Below are positions 13,203-30,859 of a stretch of 64,000 nucleotides of DNA, one piece after another. Every line of letters starts with the position of its first letter. The stretch's first letter is position 1. The stretch is from Polyodon spathula (Eukaryota > Chordata > Actinopteri > Acipenseriformes > Polyodontidae): contig NC_054552.1 in NCBI RefSeq assembly GCF_017654505.1, positions 31,980,097 to 32,044,096 on the forward strand, written 5' to 3'. The notes below the pieces were generated by a model. The model was not told the DNA's origin, made no database searches, and worked only from the letters and a program-made list of their open reading frames with translations. The position numbers and the translations under genes were made by a program.

Positions 13203-14333
13203 TAATTTATCAATATTAGTTCCTTATTTAGTATTCAGGAAAACAAATAAAACATATTTCTTTCTGTTGATGCTGCACAGCTGTATTAAAATTTGTTGTA
13301 TGACAACCAGCACCTTGAGCAAAATCTTACAGCTCCCTGATGAATGTGTCTTGTAAGTCGGGACCCCAATATATTAATATCACTACACTCTTGAACTCTT
13401 TGCCATAGACCTAGCTTGACATCTTGTAATAAAACATGTCCTTTTTTGTGCACCGCAGTAATAAAAGTTATTTCTAGTTCTGCACATTGCGGTGGAACTC
13501 ATATAGCAATCATTTTTCATTTGAATCATTACTCAGGCTGGTTAATCAGCCAATTATAAAGAGCCCCACCACTGAAAATAAATACTCTTAAAGCAGGAGA
13601 AGCAATTATACCAATTATGATATTCTTAAACAATAAGTGTTCATTGTTCCAGGGTCATTACCAGAACAGTGATTACATTAACCCTTTCAGCACTGCTTGG
13701 GCTTAAAATTGATCAACTAAGAATGTGCACAAAGTCCAGAGACAGCCATCTTCAGAGTCCTGTTCCAAATCAGTAATTAGCAGATATTGCAAATCTGGTT
13801 CTAATGCTAGCAGAGGATGTAGATTCTAGCTGACTAACTAAAGATGTCTCATTTTCCCACCCACCTTCAGTTATTTTTGGTTATGCTTAAACTACCTGTC
13901 CTTATTCGTGTGCCTCATTGCAATTTTCAAATCTATAATCTGTGTGTGTCTGCTCACAGTGGGGAGCCTTGTGTTGCTGATGGCAAGCTTTGTCACAAAG
14001 GTAACAGAATATGCTTTGTGCATGTTGCACAGTTAACTCTCTCCTACTGAGAACAGACCACCTAGTTGAATCCTGTAATGTCCATGATTACCATCTGCAG
14101 TACTGGCCTCTGCAGAACTTAGAAATGTGCGCTCAATAAACAATTAGCTGTGAAAAAAAAAAAAAAAAACTGCACATGATGCATTCAAACAGCAAACACA
14201 AGTCCAAAACAAGGCCTGTTATTGCTCCACTGCTCACAGTCATGTACAGTTTGATGCTGAAATATGCTTCTTGGGGGTTGTTTAGAATTTTTGCACCACA
14301 GATTAACCCTCTTTATTAGGGTTTACCACATGT

Positions 14334-14491
14334 CTCCTGCACACTAGGACAGTTCAGGGCTTTTTTTACAACTCACATCGCAAAGCATTCTGGTACGTTT
14401 TACCGGTCTCATGTCCCTTTCAAAGAAGGACTACGCTTACCAGAATGCATTGGGAGTATGATAAGCCTGCACTGTCCTAATGTACACGGAG
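14334..14491. mobile_element. Palindromic MITE-like element carrying ZNF143-like motifs
   Basis: The left flank (CTCCTGCACACTAGGACAG) is nearly the reverse complement of the right flank (CTGTCCTAATGTACACGGAG). The inner arms also pair: AAAGCATTCTGGTACGT against ACGCTTACCAGAATGCATT. The right arm at 14430-14455 (ACTACGCTTACCAGAATGCA) resembles the ZNF143/Staf binding motif (ACTACAATTCCCAGAATGCA type), and the left arm carries a partial inverted match. The element sits about 620 bases before the DIS3L start codon, so a promoter role is possible but inferred. Confidence 0.55.
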
Positions 14492-15109
14492 TCTTATGGT
14501 AACCCGACTCTATCAGAAATCAGACCGCGCTAGTTTTCCACGTTGATTAGATTCCCTTAAAGTAGTTTCAGCTGAGGAAGCGCTGGCCTCCTCATACCTA
14601 ACCGTGCTTGCTATACCATGACCTAAACAGGTACAGCTCGCACCCCTATGAAAGAGAATACTCCCCCCCCCACCCCCCTCAACCGTGTACCGTGTAACTC
14701 TGTTCCCGCCTAAATAGTATTACCAATACTGGCATGAACAGGAAAACGTTTTGTGTTTCACTAGCGCTTGCAGTAGTAAATCCACAGCAACGACAGATCA
14801 GCGTTCTCTTGCGTTCATTGGTTGTCTCTAAACTTCATTATTTCCCATACACGGGTTATTATTTCAACATAAAACACATCTTTTCCGTCATTTAAGACTG
14901 AATTAAATTACGCTACTGACTTTTGCGGTCTACACTAACAGGAGCTTCCTGTGACACAGCGCAGGGAGCTCTTCCAGGTCGCAAAGCGAAGTGCCGAGGG
15001 GATCAATGTTTACAATTGCGTAGCACAGCCGCTGGTGTTACAAACGGTGGGTAACAGGTTAAGAAATTGGGCTCCGAATAATAAATGAACGAGAGCGGGA
15101 AATCCAGCA

Positions 15110-18100
15110 ATGCTGTTGAAAACAGAAAGAACGCTGCACTTGAAAAGCTCCCGGGGAAAGACCGTTCGAGTGGTCCGGGAGCACTATCTGAGGGAGCACG
15201 TCCCTTGCTTTAGTTCCCTGTGTCAGGCTTCATGTCGGAATGGTAAGGACTATTCGAATACGATGAAGCGTAAGAGAAATTTCAGTTCAACACCGTAAAT
15301 TAAAACGTGCGAGGATTTTGTCACTGTAGATATAGTATAGTATAGTATAGTATAGTATAGTATATTTTGCCCACTGGTCCGCGAGACTGCAGAATCACAT
15401 TTTTTTCCTCTTGCACCCACGCATCAAAACGTTTTGTTATTGTTTTAACCTTCCAATAAAATGGTTTTCGTTTCTTATACTATACTTTATTTGATTTAAT
15501 GAAAAAAAAAAAAAAAAAAAAAAACTAATAAATGTGAAGGTAAAACGTAGAGGAAGTTATACCGAGGCTGCTAGGTAATATCAGTCGATTTTTGTAATAA
15601 TGTTCAGAGCATGCTGTGTAACGGTACCTTTGATATTTAACACACGTATACATTGGATTTTATTGATTTGCATGTTCATTTATTTATTTACAGATGGCAA
15701 GCTTCTCCCAGGTAACGTGACCCATTACATCGTCCCGGACTGGAAAGTGGTGCAGGACTTCCTGGAGATTCTGGAGTTTCCAGCGCTGAGGGGCGTGATC
15801 TTTACGCAGACCGCCTGCCAAACAGTCCAGCATCACAAAGGGCGAAAGTAGGGCGCGTTTCCATTCATGTGATAGGTTACATATATACACTAGTGCCGAA
15901 ATATTCGTAAAACATATTTGTAAATAATACCAAAATTACACTTTTGTCGGTCACAATGAGTTTTGGTTTAAAAGAAAAATCTGCTAGATCCAGAAGGTTC
16001 AGGTGTGCATAATATATTATATCAACAGAAGAATTTGATTACCGTGCACTTTTTTTCACTTCCATTGTAATGTAGGTGAAATCTGGTACCGTTCCACGTT
16101 AAAATAAATGTTGAGTTTGCATGCCTTACTTTTTAGTTAGTCTTCCAAGTTCAGAGTATGCTGGCTGCAATCCATTGAGATAACAGGTGGGTGGTTAATG
16201 ATGGAAAAGAAGGCATGGGGACAATTTGGCTGTACAGGTGAAATAACGTGCAAGATTACATTCAAGTTATGTGAACGGAGCTTCCTATTATAAGTTTGAT
16301 GTAACGAGTGCATCTTTCAAAACTGCACACAAGACCTGCGCAGTGAATGGAAGTGCACCACAAGATAAGATTTACAGTGTGGAACTATTTTTATTAGCTA
16401 GAACCGCTTTAACAAAACTGCGCAGTCAGTAAATATCTGAATGTAAGGCAAGCCTTAACTAGCAAACTGCATATGTGTTTCTTACAAGCTTGATGCATAT
16501 TAAAAGCTCAAGAGAATTTCTTTATTTTTTTGTTGCTTACAACACATTTGAATCTTTTGCATCATTAATGGGATGAGGCTTCATTTTAATAACTGCCAGT
16601 AACTCCCCGTGCCTGATTCTGTGGTGTGGCGGTGCTAATTACTCCCCAGGTCTGGACAGTGAAGTCAGTGTTACTGCCGAGTAAGGAGAGCTCGGGGTAG
16701 CTATCTAGTCCTGATGTCTAATCTGTTTTTGCAGAATCTCACAAGGCTTGTGAGAACTAAAAGATCATTGACCTTGAGGTTGACTCATATACTTCTAATG
16801 GTTACTGCTTTTGCTCTTTTTATGAAATGGGTACATTTTTGGCCATCTGTGGAGCTGTTAGACTGACTGTGAAAGCTGTACAGTGATGATGCCATTAATC
16901 TGTGATGCCAAGAGTGGTTGTCTTGTAAGTCTTCATGTTGCTCTAGATGCATTTTCTGCCTTTAATACACATTTATTTTATTTTATTTTCAAAATACAGT
17001 ATATTAAATGAAAATAAAAGTAAAATCATTTACATAATCTGTCCACAAATAAAAAAATAAATACCATTCAATGTTGATGTATAATGCAGGAAATCGCAGT
17101 ATACCATTTAATGATTGTTTCTAATATAAAATGTAATAAATATCTAGAGCAACGCTAGTACAAAAATATAGTAATGCAATTGTTATGCAGTGCAAAAAAA
17201 AAAAACGAAAAAAACTGGTACTGTCTAGATATTTCTGAGATGCAGTTATGTTAGACTTTAGGGTGTCAGATGTGTCAGCTGCAGTGAGAAAATTATATAA
17301 TTACTTTTTAGAAACAGCACTCAATGGTAATTATCTATTTTTTTTCTGTCAGTAATCCAGCTTAGTCAAGAATTTGCAGCAAGGATTATTATCACTGTTT
17401 GAATTTAGCTTCTTTTTTTTTTTTTAAAGCTGTATCCCCAGGGCGCCTCTAACTTTTTTTTTGTTTTGCAGGGCAGTGGCAGAGACCCGCCTGCCATGAA
17501 ACTGTTAAATAAACATGTGCACATTTTGATAAATGGCTTAACCCAGGCAGCATCCAGACACTGCATCTGCCAACACCCCAGACCACGGGGATCTCAAACT
17601 GCAGCTGTGCCAATCGACTTTATAGCGCATGTCGGGATGAGAACCCTCTCATACTTAACACAACATGAAACGATCACTGCAGAAAAATGAGGAGGGCAGT
17701 GCAGTGTGTCGGGAGTCACGGGCTGGCTTCCTCATGGAAAGCATACATGTCTTTCTAAGTGGAATGCTATAAGGCACAGTGGGCTGCATATCGCTGATTC
17801 CCATCAAGTTTCATCTGGAAAACAAGATTGATCCCTTTCCATCATGGATTATGTGTGTAGCACCTGTCTAGTGTGACTGCCACACGCTTGTATGCTTCAA
17901 TTATGTGTGCTTCAGTTGATTTTTTTAACCAGTAGTAGTTTGTTTCTGTTCACAAAAGTGTTGCAAGTTTTGGTGTGTTTCAGTATAGGTCCATTTGTAG
18001 AAATTTAGCTGTGGATAATAATATTTTAAAAGGGTCAATGATAACCTTAAGAAGATGTAATAAATCAAGTCAATAGAAATGAATGAAGTGTGTTGAGCTG

Positions 18101-19324
18101 AAGCACGTTGCTGGCAGTCAGCCCCTGGGACCCCTCTGTGCTGGTGCTCTTGCCCTGCCTTCAGCCACTTCATTACTTTGATGGCAGTCTCATTAGGACT
18201 CCTGCTTAAGCAGCTGCCGGTGTTACAGTGTGTGGCCGTATTTACATTGCTACAGTAATTCAGTTTGAAGTGAATCGTCTCTGAGCCCCGGGATCTCTAG
18301 ACAAACAGTCACACTGTGGTGCAGATGCAGAGGTCTTCATTTCATTGCTCTCTGTGTTAACAGGATCCCTTCACAGATACAAACAGAAGTGCATGTTTAT
18401 CTCGTAAAAAAGGGATAGGGGAGATAGACCTGCGCAATTGCAGAAAATGAAATGTTCACAGCGTGCCAAATCAAATTAGCACGTTGTATTTTTTTTTTGT
18501 TCTTCCTCTCAGGCAATACAACCGGCTGCGTAGTTTGCTAAAGGATGCCCGTCACGAGTGCATTATGTTCTCAAATGAATTCCAGAGGTATTCCTACTGC
18601 CCCCGGGAAAAAGGAGAGGCTATGGAGAAGTGGCAGACCAGGTGTGTAACGTTTGTCCCTGTTAAAATATAAAAGAATGAAAGGTTTGAATAAAATCAGT
18701 ACACTCTGAACGGCAACATTGCAGCTTGTTGTGAGTTGTGTCTTTCTCTTTGCTTCCTGGCACAGATGCATTTACTACGCTGCAGTGTGGTACTACCACC
18801 ACCTAGCGGGACAGAAACCTTTGGTTGTAATAACAGAAGACCAGGATGCCATTGAAAAATACGGGATTGAAAATAAAGATATCTACGTCATATCTGTTAA
18901 GGTGTGGTGCTTTACAAAGTCATTTATTGCTGTTCTCTTAACATACAAAGGCAGTTGTAATGATCCCATCTGAGTCCTCACACTCATCTAGGTACTTGGG
19001 TACAGTCCCGGCATTGTAAAATCTAACCCTAAACACATCATTGCTAAATCCAACATGCGATTATGTATACAGTGCATGTAGTTTAAACTGTCGCATGCAA
19101 CCCATTTCTCTGTATTTCTGGTGAACAAAGTCAACAGTATTACTTGTACTTTTCAGGACTACCTGGAGGGTTTCTGGCCAGACCTGAAGGCTGCCCACGA
19201 GCTGTACGAATCACTTGTCCAGTCTCTGCGGGAGCGGGAGAGCGAGAGTCAGGAGAAGGAGTATGCAGAACACCTGCCTATGGAGATCCTGGAGGCAGGG
19301 ATCAAGTCTGGGCGATACATCCAG
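15110..19324 (+). CDS. dis3l: DIS3L, DIS3-like exosome exonuclease 1, 5' five coding exons only
   Basis: Coding exons 15110-15242, 15694-15847, 18513-18641, 18766-18901 and 19157-19324 total 720 nt (240 codons) and join in frame with GT-AG boundaries. Recognisable stretches are [57 protein letters not shown] and [18 protein letters not shown], ending [11 protein letters not shown]. These match the N-terminus of vertebrate DIS3L (about 1,050 residues) and cover the PIN-like region, which in DIS3L is regarded as catalytically inactive and used for exosome docking. The full protein is the cytoplasmic 3'-5' exoribonuclease of the RNA exosome. The cold-shock, RNB and S1 parts, which carry the catalytic site, are missing here. 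The coding frame ends at a normal donor just before the assembly gap, so this is an incomplete gene in the assembly and not shown to be a truncation in the animal. Confidence 0.93.
15331..15364. repeat. (TATAG)n pentanucleotide repeat in DIS3L intron 1
   Basis: About six perfect tandem TATAG units lie 90 bases after the first coding exon. Confidence 0.9.
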
Positions 19325-19500
19325 GTCAGACCTGCAGTGCTTTCCTACCTCTGCATACAGTCAGAAAAATCCACAGTGCTGCAAGAAGGCTCCCTCTAGT
19401 GGCTGATAACTTATACTAACTGTGGAACCCTGTTTTATGGCATGCCTGGTGTTTAAGGATCAATTCACAACACCATGCTAAACAGTCATGAGGCCACTAG

Positions 19501-20000
19501 NNNNNNNNNNNNNNNNNNNNNNNNNNNNNNNNNNNNNNNNNNNNNNNNNNNNNNNNNNNNNNNNNNNNNNNNNNNNNNNNNNNNNNNNNNNNNNNNNNNN
19601 NNNNNNNNNNNNNNNNNNNNNNNNNNNNNNNNNNNNNNNNNNNNNNNNNNNNNNNNNNNNNNNNNNNNNNNNNNNNNNNNNNNNNNNNNNNNNNNNNNNN
19701 NNNNNNNNNNNNNNNNNNNNNNNNNNNNNNNNNNNNNNNNNNNNNNNNNNNNNNNNNNNNNNNNNNNNNNNNNNNNNNNNNNNNNNNNNNNNNNNNNNNN
19801 NNNNNNNNNNNNNNNNNNNNNNNNNNNNNNNNNNNNNNNNNNNNNNNNNNNNNNNNNNNNNNNNNNNNNNNNNNNNNNNNNNNNNNNNNNNNNNNNNNNN
19901 NNNNNNNNNNNNNNNNNNNNNNNNNNNNNNNNNNNNNNNNNNNNNNNNNNNNNNNNNNNNNNNNNNNNNNNNNNNNNNNNNNNNNNNNNNNNNNNNNNNN
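19501..20000. other. Assembly gap of exactly 500 N
   Basis: The run of N is exactly 500 long, the usual placeholder for a gap of unknown or conventional size. It lies after DIS3L coding exon 5 and before MAP2K1 exon 6. Open frames drawn through it are meaningless. Confidence 0.99.
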
Positions 20001-20903
20001 GTGATATAACGGAGCCTGTTCATCTCCTATCCCATCAGTAGATTGATTCACAGAGCTCTGGATTATCAGTGGATTTGCTACAATTTCATCAGTTTCATAC
20101 AAAACAGACACCACAACTGAAATCAATCAGATTCTGTTACCTATCAGCAACTATTCTTAGATCAGTTTGTTTTGCCCTTGGATAGGCTGCTTAAACCTTA
20201 TTCACATCATCACTTGTTCTGAGTTTTAAAACCTAGTGGGGAAGCTGGTTAGCTCACTCTGGAGTATCGAAACCTCTTGCAGTGCTGGAAGCAGTGTAAG
20301 AGTGGATCACTGTTAAAGGTTAATGCAGATGAGTACACAGACAGCATCGCTGTACCGCTGTCCAGAGTACAGAGTGCCGATTTATCACCTGGCTGGCTTG
20401 GAAAGGCAATCTTCCTTGCTGGCAGGACACTGGGAGAAAGATGTAAATTAAGTATATGAAGGATGCGAGAGCAATAAATTGAAACACAGCACCCCCCAGA
20501 TCCCAGCCCTATATATACCCATGGGAGTCTTGAAGTTGCAAAGCAATTGCGTTACGCAGTTGACAGACCCAGATACAAACACTGATACAGTTCATTACTG
20601 TACTGTCCAAATACAAATATTACAAATCAGTACCAGCAGTGCGGGCAGACAGTGCCTTGTTCACAAAGCTTTACTCGTGAGTTTTATAGTTTATGTTTTT
20701 TATGAATAGACCCAGTTTGATTTGCATGGTGCCTGTCTAGACTGCTCCTGGCTTGTTTAACAGCTGTCTTGAAGTGTAGTTTCTCATGAATATCAAATGT
20801 TATTTTATTAATGATAACCCTTCTTTGCATATCCCATGATCAGCCAGATGAGTACCACAGTGGGCTAATATATCCATCTGTTTTTAATTTCAGTCCTGGC
20901 ACT

Positions 20904-21125
20904 GCCTCCCATCACCAGGTTCACATGAGACACACAGCTGGGCATGTCTGCCCATCACCAGGTTCACATGAGACACACAGCTGGGCATGTCTGCCCATCA
21001 CCAGGTTCACATGAGACACACAGCTGGGGCATGTCCTCCCATCACCAGGTTCACATGAGACACACAGCTGAGGCATGTCCTCGCATCACCAGGTTCAAAT
21101 GAGACACACAGCTGAGGCATGTCCT
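20904..21125. repeat. 43-bp minisatellite, about 5 copies
   Basis: A unit beginning CCCATCACCAGGTTCACATG is repeated about five times with minor changes (GGGCATGTCTG versus GGGGCATGTCCTC or GAGGCATGTCCTC). It lies between the gap and the first visible MAP2K1 exon. No exon was recognised elsewhere in 20001-22800. Confidence 0.9.
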
Positions 21126-21592
21126 CCCATCTGCTCGGGCTGGGAGAGCTGCAGCCAGCCTTTATCGTGGCCTTGGGGTTTATTTGTGGGAGTGCTTTAT
21201 TCTGTTCCTTCCTCTCTGAGATGCCGCTCTCTTCCAGTTTCCTGTATCTTCTTTCACGTGTGGAATCCTGCAGTCAGTTTAACAAGCCCTGCTTGAAAAG
21301 GACACTTTGTGAGAGTACAGTGTGGCAGCACTGCCGCCTTGCTGCAGCCCCCATTGAAGACATTTTCACCTTGTTTAATGAAATGCAATGCAGTGCAATT
21401 TTTAAAAGGCAAAAGGAACAAGGCCAGGTTTGTTTCACACAGAAAACTTGGAAAGAAATACAGTTGAGCGGTTGATGTTTGAGCAATGAAGCAATATTCC
21501 AGAGACAGTGAAATTGAACCTGTTTCACCTTCATTTTATTACCGCAAATGAAATAATTCAGTTAATCTTACCTGCCTTGCACTTCTGCTATG

Positions 21593-21833
21593 TACGCCTC
21601 ACAAACCTGTGCAGCTCTGAAATAAGCACAGCCTTCCATTCTCTGTGCACGCCTCAAACCTGTGCAGTTCTGAAATAAGCACAGCCTTCCATTCTCTGTG
21701 CACGCCTCAAACCTGTGCAGTTCTGAAATAAGCACAGCCTTCCATTCTCTGTGCACGCCTCAAACCTGTGCATTTCTGAAATAAGCACAGCCTTCCATTC
21801 TCTGTGCACGCCTCACAAACCTGTGCAGTTCTG
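21593..21833. repeat. 53-bp minisatellite, about 4-5 copies
   Basis: A unit containing CACGCCTCAAACCTGTGCAG and AAATAAGCACAGCCTTCCAT is repeated four to five times. The outermost copies carry CTCACAAACC and the inner ones CTCAAACC. Confidence 0.9.
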
Positions 21834-22802
21834 AAACCTCATTTCTATTTCTGTTTTATTCTGGTACCACACTAGGTTAAATTAAAGTTGTCATTTTGCA
21901 TGTCTTGCTTACAGGTAATCTAATGCATCTCCAGCCATTGTTTTCACTTGGCTTGTTCTACATTTCCTAATTGTAAACACTTAATACATGAGCAGATCCA
22001 CAGCACAGCTACTCCCTCTAATACACTACTGCTGCCGTGACTCCCTGGAACTAGCATTCATCTGTGCACTGAGCCTTTGTGCATTAGTAATGACTCCATG
22101 CAGGCATTCAATCAGGAGGAAAACTCTTCCCACTTCAAACATAATAGATGAGAACTCTCGCTACAAACACTGGAAAAGCCATCAAGCACAGGCATTGATA
22201 CCAGTCGCCTAGTAACCAACAGTAACCGCTGCACTGTCAACAAGCGTGCTTTCTGCCTGTGAACAATATGGCAGAGCACTGTCCTGCATATTCCAGGCTG
22301 AATTGTACTTGTTGCTACCAAATGTGCAGTGACCGGTGACCAACCCAATGATAAGAGCGCTGTAGGATTCTATTGAACTGGCAAAGTGTGTTCTAGTATG
22401 CATAATATCTTTGTAACTATGGGAACATAAACATGCTCTTGAATACTACACTGTATTGTTTCATATTAGTGTAGTTCCCTTATCACAATGCAGGGACTGA
22501 ATAACTGAAACAGTCACACTGAGATTGCAGGTATCATTCTGTCTGCTCCAGTCAGTACGGTAGTGTTTGTGTGTGTGTGGAGAGTCACGTCAATGTGTTG
22601 CCTGTTAAGACCACGCATTGGCTGACTTCCAGCATTAGGGGATTGGGGAACAACTGGAGGAAATGAAATATCGGAACTGATACCCGATCAACTGATGGCT
22701 GTGTCCGGGTCCCAGGGACACCGGGATTAGAACGCAGTGCCACGCTGCAGACTGCAAGCATTTCACTGCATTCCTGCAGTAATCCACTCCTTGTCATTCC
22801 AG

Positions 22803-24923
22803 ACGTGAAGCCCTCCAACATCCTGGTGAACTCGCGCGGGGAGATCAAGCTGTGCGACTTCGGGGTGAGCGGCCAGCTCATCGACTCCATGGCCAACTCC
22901 TTCGTGGGCACCCGGTCCTACATGTCTGTGAGTCGAGTGGCTGGACTTTCTCTGAGCCAGGCTGGCTTTATCTGTGTATTAATTGCACCCCCCCTGTGTT
23001 TCAGCCTGAGCGTCTGCAGGGCACACACTACTCTGTGCAGTCTGATGTCTGGAGCATGGGGCTGTCTCTAGTGGAAATGGCAATCGGACGCTACCCCATC
23101 CCCCCTCCTGACAGCAGCGAGATGGAGCAGATCTTTGGCTGCCCAGTAGAGGGCGACCAGTCTGCCAGCGAGACCTCCCCCAAACCCCGGCCACCAGGCC
23201 GCGCAGCGAGCTGTGAGTCAGATAGCTGTGTCTTAAAACAGAGCAGGGGTGGACAACCCAGGTCCTGGAGAGCCACAGGGTCTTCTGCTTTTTGTTCCAC
23301 CTGAGTTCTGTTACTTAATTTGGACCAATTATTTTCTTGATTGGTCAACACTACACCGTTTCCAGGTACTTAGCCAGTGAAGATTCAAAGATACCCAGAA
23401 AACCTGCAGGATTGTGGCTGTCCAGGACCAGGGTTGGCCACTCCTGCAATAGATAATGAACCCTATTCACAAAACTTTAATCAGCTATGTTTTTTTTTTT
23501 TTTTTATTGATTCAAATAAGTATTGGTTTCTTTAACAGTGCTATACATGATATGTATTCTTTAATTCAGTTAACTTGCTAGTAGATTTTGTGACTCGGCC
23601 CAGTAGTTCATATTTTGTGAAAACATAAGTTGGACTAATACAGAATCATATCAACATCACCTACTTACAGAGTCAGCATCTAGAATGAATCAGAGTCTAC
23701 AGTGACACCTGGGATAAAGTTCAACCTTCTTTTTCTGATAAAACGGTTTTGCTGAATTTTTAATACCCAAAATAAGCAAGCTTGACAGTAATCTCCAAGA
23801 TGTTTCGTCTCTTTCTTTTTTCTTCACATTTCAGCTAATGGCCCAGATAGCAGACCACCAATGGCTATTTTTGAATTGCTGGATTACATTGTTAACGAGG
23901 TCAGTTGTTTCTGATACTGTTCGTATTCCCAACTTTTGTGACCTAAAACAAACAGCATCCCTGGGGGCACAATGGAACGGAAACATCTCTGATGGGACAG
24001 TTTGTAACCATGTGTATAACGGGAATTGCTAGGGGATAGTGAAACCTTTTCAGCTTTCATCCAGTACACTGCAAATGGAATACAGCTGCATACAGTGTGT
24101 TTTATACAGCAGTGTGTCAACTTCACATATTCTAAAATGCTTCTTTAGATCAGTGTGCTGTTTCACAAGCTGAAATACTTTCATATAGGCCCTGTAGGCA
24201 AACTGTCCTGATAAATAGGCAATTTGTGTTTCTTTTTAGCCACCTCCAAAGCTGCCAAGTATCTTCAATGCAGAATTTCAAGATTTTGTTAACAAATGGT
24301 AGGTAGAACATTCTTAATGTACTACTATCCTTCTGTAATATACTTTATATATATATATAGATAGATTGTTATGTATACAGAAAAAATAGTGTCATTGGAA
24401 AATTAAGTAAGCTCTTTTGAAGACACTATTCTGGCACTGTTCATGGTTTTACAGACATCATTTAAAACTAACAATTCCTTGTTTAATTATTTTAGCTTAA
24501 TAAAGAACCCAGCAGAGCGGGCAGACTTAAAACAATTAGTGGTAAGTATAATCTTGATAAATGCTTGGATTGGTGTACTGTCTTTGGTTATAAAGAAACA
24601 TTAGTGTTCTTCTTTAAAGGTAACAAATAAGAAAGTTTATAGAAAACTATACCATATCCACTCTACCTAAATAATGCACACAGGTTGACGCTATGCAATT
24701 CTGAAAACCTGATTGCCAGTCACAATGGTTTGTAAGTATTGCAAAAGGGGCAGTTGTTTTCACAAGTAAATAAATGTGAAGCGCTGATTGCGGCATCTTT
24801 TATTCACAGGCCCATTCGTTCATTAAGAGAGCAGAAGCTGAAGAGGTAGATTTTGCAGGATGGCTCTGTACAACTATTGGCCTGAAGCAGCCTGGCACCC
24901 CCCCTCATAATGCTGGGGTATGA
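22803..24923 (+). CDS. map2k1: MAP2K1 (MEK1), 3' six coding exons only
   Basis: Coding exons 22803-22927, 23005-23212, 23835-23899, 24240-24298, 24496-24541 and 24810-24923 give the last 205 residues, starting inside the Asp codon of the catalytic-loop HRD motif. Visible features are VKPSNILVN (catalytic loop), [10 protein letters not shown] (DFG and activation segment), the SMANS activation-loop serines phosphorylated by RAF, GTRSYMS, the proline-rich insert ([15 protein letters not shown]) and the C-lobe with DFAGWLC. The C-terminal end TPPHNAGV is MAP2K1-like, not MAP2K2-like. The product is the dual-specificity kinase that phosphorylates ERK1/2 in the cytoplasm. The N-lobe with the glycine loop and catalytic Lys is absent: no exon was found between the gap and 22803. 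The first two exons are GC-rich and separated by a 77-bp intron, unlike the AT-rich later exons. A poly(A) signal AATAAA lies at 25340. Confidence 0.93.
23243..23447. mobile_element. Short inverted-repeat (MITE-like) element, family A, in MAP2K1 intron
   Basis: Terminal inverted repeats of about 27 bp: the left end GCAGGGGTGGACAACCCAGG pairs with the right end, whose reverse complement begins GCAGGAGTGGCCAACCCTGG. It has no coding capacity. It is related to the element at 3830-3946. The insertion is 31 bases after a MAP2K1 exon. Confidence 0.7.
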
Positions 24924-25339
24924 GGGCACCAACATACCACTCTCCATACCACTGCATATCATGTGCTTTGAACTGGTCTACCACTGCGACATTTCTAATG
25001 CTTTTTACAGTTATGTATTTGAGATTTTTTTGAAGGAAAGATATCTGGGGGGACTTACTGATTAGGTAATTTCTAAATCCACAGTAATGCAAATAAGGCA
25101 TCCCTTTGCTGTACAAACCCCCTTTCCACTGCAATCCAAGCATAACATTTATAAAAGACTAACTAAAAAATGATGCATTTAGCAACGTTGCTACAGGAAT
25201 GAGGTTACATACAGACCAGACAGCTTTCCTTTGAAATCATGCCAAATGAGAATATATTGCAAGAGAATTGTGTAGTGTAATGCAGAAGACTTAAGTTGGC
25301 AGTTTTAAAAATCATGCAACTATTTTAACATGGTACACA

Positions 25340-25345
25340 AATAAA
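25340..25345 (+). terminator. Probable MAP2K1 poly(A) signal
   Basis: AATAAA about 420 bases after the MAP2K1 stop, followed by a T-rich stretch. RPL4 transcripts end from the other side: AATAAA on the minus strand is found near 25530-25540 and 25465-25475. The two genes are therefore tail-to-tail with little space between. Confidence 0.6.
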
Positions 25346-25583
25346 ATTTCATTTCTTTTTGTTTGAAATTGTGTTTGCATTTCAACCCTAGTTACCTGAG
25401 GGCACAAGACAAGCCCCATGCAAGGACCATCACCTAACCCAGATCTTCAACAATACCTTTATGGATTTTATTTACAAATTAACAAGCAAGTAGTTTACAT
25501 GAACACCACACAGTATATTTTTTAAATTGGACTTTATTTGAAGTCAGTCTTTTTTTTTTTTTTTTTGAAATCCTGCACATGAA

Positions 25584-30857
<5,274 letters not shown>

Positions 30858-30859
30858 TT

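Larger units (their letters stand above)
11670..14330. other. Intergenic segment with CpG-rich patch, no gene recognised
   Basis: No exon could be supported. A short GC- and CpG-rich patch at about 12885-13030 stands out against AT-rich surroundings and could be a promoter or an untranslated first exon, possibly of a gene reading leftward (MEGF11 in human synteny), but nothing coding is visible. Two long (TA)n tracts and TTC/TTA trinucleotide tracts fill much of the rest. Confidence 0.45.

Noticed and set aside
19475..20126. Open frames of 170-209 codons through the N run
   Set aside because: They consist of undefined residues in the assembly gap.
20001..22800. MAP2K1 exons 1-5 or TIPIN exons after the gap
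   Set aside because: The interval was read in all frames; only minisatellites and non-coding sequence were seen.
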